Assembly (NCBI GenBank): GCA_013285705.1
Contig: JABDHA010000045.1
Location: 1-32,823, forward strand
Origin: Acidobacteriota bacterium
GTDB taxonomy: Bacteria > Acidobacteriota > Terriglobia > Terriglobales > Acidobacteriaceae
Direction: 5' to 3'
DNA: 32,823 bases
The first letter of the stretch is position 1; each line of letters starts with the position of its first letter. Below are positions 31,488 to 32,823 of the stretch, in pieces. Made by a program: the position numbers and the translations under genes. The notes under the pieces are model-generated. The model was not told the origin of the DNA, ran no database searches, and saw only the letters and a program-made list of their open reading frames with translations.

Positions 31488-32171
31488 TCAACTCTCCAAC
31501 GGGCTGAAGTGGATAACTAGTGGGTTATTCATGTCAGAAAAGTTCTCATCGCAGCGGATCGAGAGTTCACGTCCGCGGGCTCTCACTCGCAAAAGCTTCG
31601 AGCCCTCTGCGGGCACAGCAGGGAAGTAAAAGCGGCCTTTGTAGTTAGCACTCGCCGTAAGTCTCATCGAAGGTATTTCCACGCGCGACTCAGCGACCGG
31701 TACGTCGCCCGGGCCAAGGACAATTCCATGAAAGGGAACCATGGTCGAAGTCGCAACCTGCACAGGTTGACGAACGACCTTCGCTGCCACTTCCGGGCGC
31801 GTTTGCCTAACAGGGACACTCAAGATAAATGCCGGCATCGGCGGTATGCCGAACGCTGTCCACACCGTGAGAGGAACTGCTTCCATTTCCATTTGAGGGT
31901 CGGAACAAGAGAGGGCAGCAAATGCGAGGTCAATAAGGATCTTGTGCGCATCCTCAGGCGAGTCTGACCAGGATGTCACTAAGTATTGCAGGCTCAACTG
32001 TAGTGGGGGCCGCTTCGTGGAAGATGGCGACGGAGTGTGTTGCAACTCAAGCAGATACAGGCCGATACCGCGCCCCGACATTTTTTGCGTTGGCGGAACT
32101 AGAGACACAGAGATTCCCGAAAGCACTTGAGTGGCCCAATCCATCAACAATCTGTCCGGTTGAGCATCCAT
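31488..32171 (-). CDS. DUF4255 (Pvc16 N-terminal domain) protein with C-terminal carboxypeptidase-regulatory-like domain
   Basis: The 227-residue product has an N-terminal DUF4255 region (about 1-140), the Pvc16/Afp16-type module. It shows LLMDWATQVLSGISVSLVP, then LYLLELQHTP, then LSLQYLVTSWSDSPEDAHKILIDLAFAAL. Afp16-type proteins cap the sheath end and terminate tube growth. From about 147 a small beta-sandwich follows (HGIVLGPGDVPVAESRVEI and ANYKGRFYFPAVPA), resembling a carboxypeptidase regulatory-like or transthyretin-like domain. Afp16 itself is larger and, as far as I know, does not have this appendix. The gene opens the operon behind a good promoter, but the ribosome site before ATG 32171 is weak (AGAGAAA). 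Confidence 0.82.
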   Translation of the reverse strand: MDAQPDRLLMDWATQVLSGISVSLVPPTQKMSGRGIGLYLLELQHTPSPSSTKRPPLQLSLQYLVTSWSDSPEDAHKILIDLAFAALSCSDPQMEMEAVPLTVWTAFGIPPMPAFILSVPVRQTRPEVAAKVVRQPVQVATSTMVPFHGIVLGPGDVPVAESRVEIPSMRLTASANYKGRFYFPAVPAEGSKLLRVRARGRELSIRCDENFSDMNNPLVIHFSPLES

Positions 32172-32312
32172 ATAGTTTCTCTGATGGCCTTCCGAAAACC
32201 GATTTTGACCTACTTGCGTCTTTGTTGCGGGCCTTTGGTTGGGCCGAGAAGTTATCCGCTATCGCGCTCAGGCTAAATAACACATTACGAGTGAATAGTG
32301 TTAGTGCGGCAA

Positions 32313-32341
32313 AAGATATTCTGGAGCGAGTTTAATGTCAA
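32313..32341 (-). promoter_or_regulatory. Strong sigma-70 promoter of the injection-system operon
   Basis: Read on the minus strand, a perfect TTGACA is followed after 17 bases by TATCTT. Transcription would start near 32306, about 135 bases before the DUF4255 start codon. Confidence 0.7.
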
Positions 32342-32424
32342 GACAAAATCGCCTTGCTCCACGCATTGCGTTACCCGCCAAGACTATTGCCTGGAACTGA
32401 CTGGCTCACGCGAGCAAATCGATC

Positions 32425-32453
32425 TTGCCTTCGCCGACCGTCAGGTGTAATTT
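32425..32453 (+). promoter_or_regulatory. Sigma-70-like promoter of the divergent gene
   Basis: TTGCCT and TAATTT are separated by 17 bases. The start would be near 32460, leaving a leader of about 160 bases before the gene at 32619. Confidence 0.45.
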
Positions 32454-32618
32454 TGTGGCCTGTTAGAGTGCAATCGCGCACCGTATTAGGATTCGCTGGA
32501 AATGATCCCTGGGCACCGGTCGATATTGTAGGCTGCCGCGCATTTCTGATTTTCATGGAAAATCTGTCGCTTTGAAACAGGCCCAGTCTGGTTTGACCTG
32601 ATCAACTGGAGGTTACCT

Positions 32619-32823
32619 TTGGAGAAGATGAGTACATCCGCTGGTTTTGGGTGGTTCTTTGGCGGCGTTGCATGGTTTCTTTTGTGGACCTCTCTTGCGA
32701 TCTGGGGCCCATGGAGTTCGAAGGTGACACCGTCCAAGACGACAAAGCAGTTTTTTACCCCAACCCAGTCCACCATCCTCAACCCGCCCCGTGGAGTTCC
32801 TAAATTCGACGCACAAAATCCGA
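32619..32823 (+). CDS. Membrane-anchored protein of unknown function (truncated by window edge)
   Basis: A coding frame opens near the right edge and runs out of the window without a stop, so about 68 residues are seen. The start is either TTG 32619, with GGAGG six bases upstream, or ATG 32628, with a GGAG three bases upstream; I favour TTG because of spacing. The first 30 or so residues contain a tryptophan-rich hydrophobic segment (GWFFGGVAWFLLWTSLAIW) followed by a polar, Thr/Ser/Pro-rich part. It is therefore a single-pass membrane protein with an external or cytoplasmic body beyond the edge. It is divergent from the injection-system operon. Whether it belongs to the system depends on what follows. 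Confidence 0.6.
   Translation, partial: MEKMSTSAGFGWFFGGVAWFLLWTSLAIWGPWSSKVTPSKTTKQFFTPTQSTILNPPRGVPKFDAQNP

Larger units (their letters stand above)
32172..32618. other. Divergent promoter region between the injection-system operon and a membrane-anchored gene
   Basis: About 450 bases with no gene in them. Two divergent sigma-70-like promoters are seen at 32313-32341 (minus) and 32425-32453 (plus), about 85 bases apart. Leaders are about 135 and 160 bases. I see no clear operator. Confidence 0.6.

Noticed and set aside
32354-32575. 73-codon plus-strand open frame before the divergent gene
   Set aside because: It overlaps the promoter at 32425-32453, has no ribosome site and no family resemblance.
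1-32823. CRISPR arrays, insertion sequences, rRNA genes
   Set aside because: No regularly spaced direct repeats, no transposase or terminal inverted repeat pair, and no rRNA stretch was seen on either strand.

Overview
The window looks like a piece of an Acidobacteriota (Terriglobia-type) chromosome. The call rests on the family of housekeeping proteins, the intergenic GTCATCCTGA-type and GGCGGGCTTCAGCCCGCC-type repeats, and the mixture of bactofilin, OGFr-domain and Tat-secreted FAD proteins. It is an inference, because no rRNA or taxonomic marker was compared.

Positions 1 to about 15,530 are ordinary chromosome. They hold the 5' part of gyrB, a multi-pass membrane protein, rplU-rpmA with a good sigma-70 promoter, a MOSC gene carrying an in-frame TGA, a Tat-exported FAD oxidoreductase, a GT-C glycosyltransferase, rpmB, a small CDF-like protein, a co-oriented rnr-yggX-ridA-msrB-metallopeptidase set, a bactofilin and an OGFr-domain gene.

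At 15,562-15,755 there is a 5' half of a CAU tRNA gene followed by a complete CAU tRNA gene. From there to the right end, base composition becomes visibly more AT-rich, housekeeping genes stop, and almost everything lies on the minus strand. I read this as a genomic island next to a tRNA gene, but no integrase or second attachment site lies inside the window.

The island carries a compact contractile injection system (eCIS/PVC-like). On the minus strand, from a TTGACA-17-TATCTT promoter near 32,340, the order is: DUF4255 (Pvc16-like) protein, sheath, tube, a long disordered protein, LysM protein (Afp7-like), VgrG-like spike, PAAR-like tip, gp25, a baseplate J protein with a fused beta-propeller, tail protein I, and a membrane-anchored Ig/PASTA protein. 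The ten genes from DUF4255 to tail protein I overlap or nearly abut, apart from a gap of about 20 bases between sheath and tube. One sheath and one tube gene are present. No AAA+ ATPase or tape-measure gene is in the window; they may lie beyond the right edge, where a divergent membrane-anchored gene begins.

Downstream of the injection system lies a group of membrane proteins of unknown function (16,109-21,398). Two are paralogues with a DxTW segment, an HExTHVWQ motif and a downstream ExWAY glutamate, which suggests membrane-embedded gluzincin-type peptidases. Both have a similar element of about 95 bp at nearly the same distance (280 and 283 bp) upstream. This neighbourhood is the least described part of the window and a candidate for membrane attachment, effector or companion functions of the injection system.
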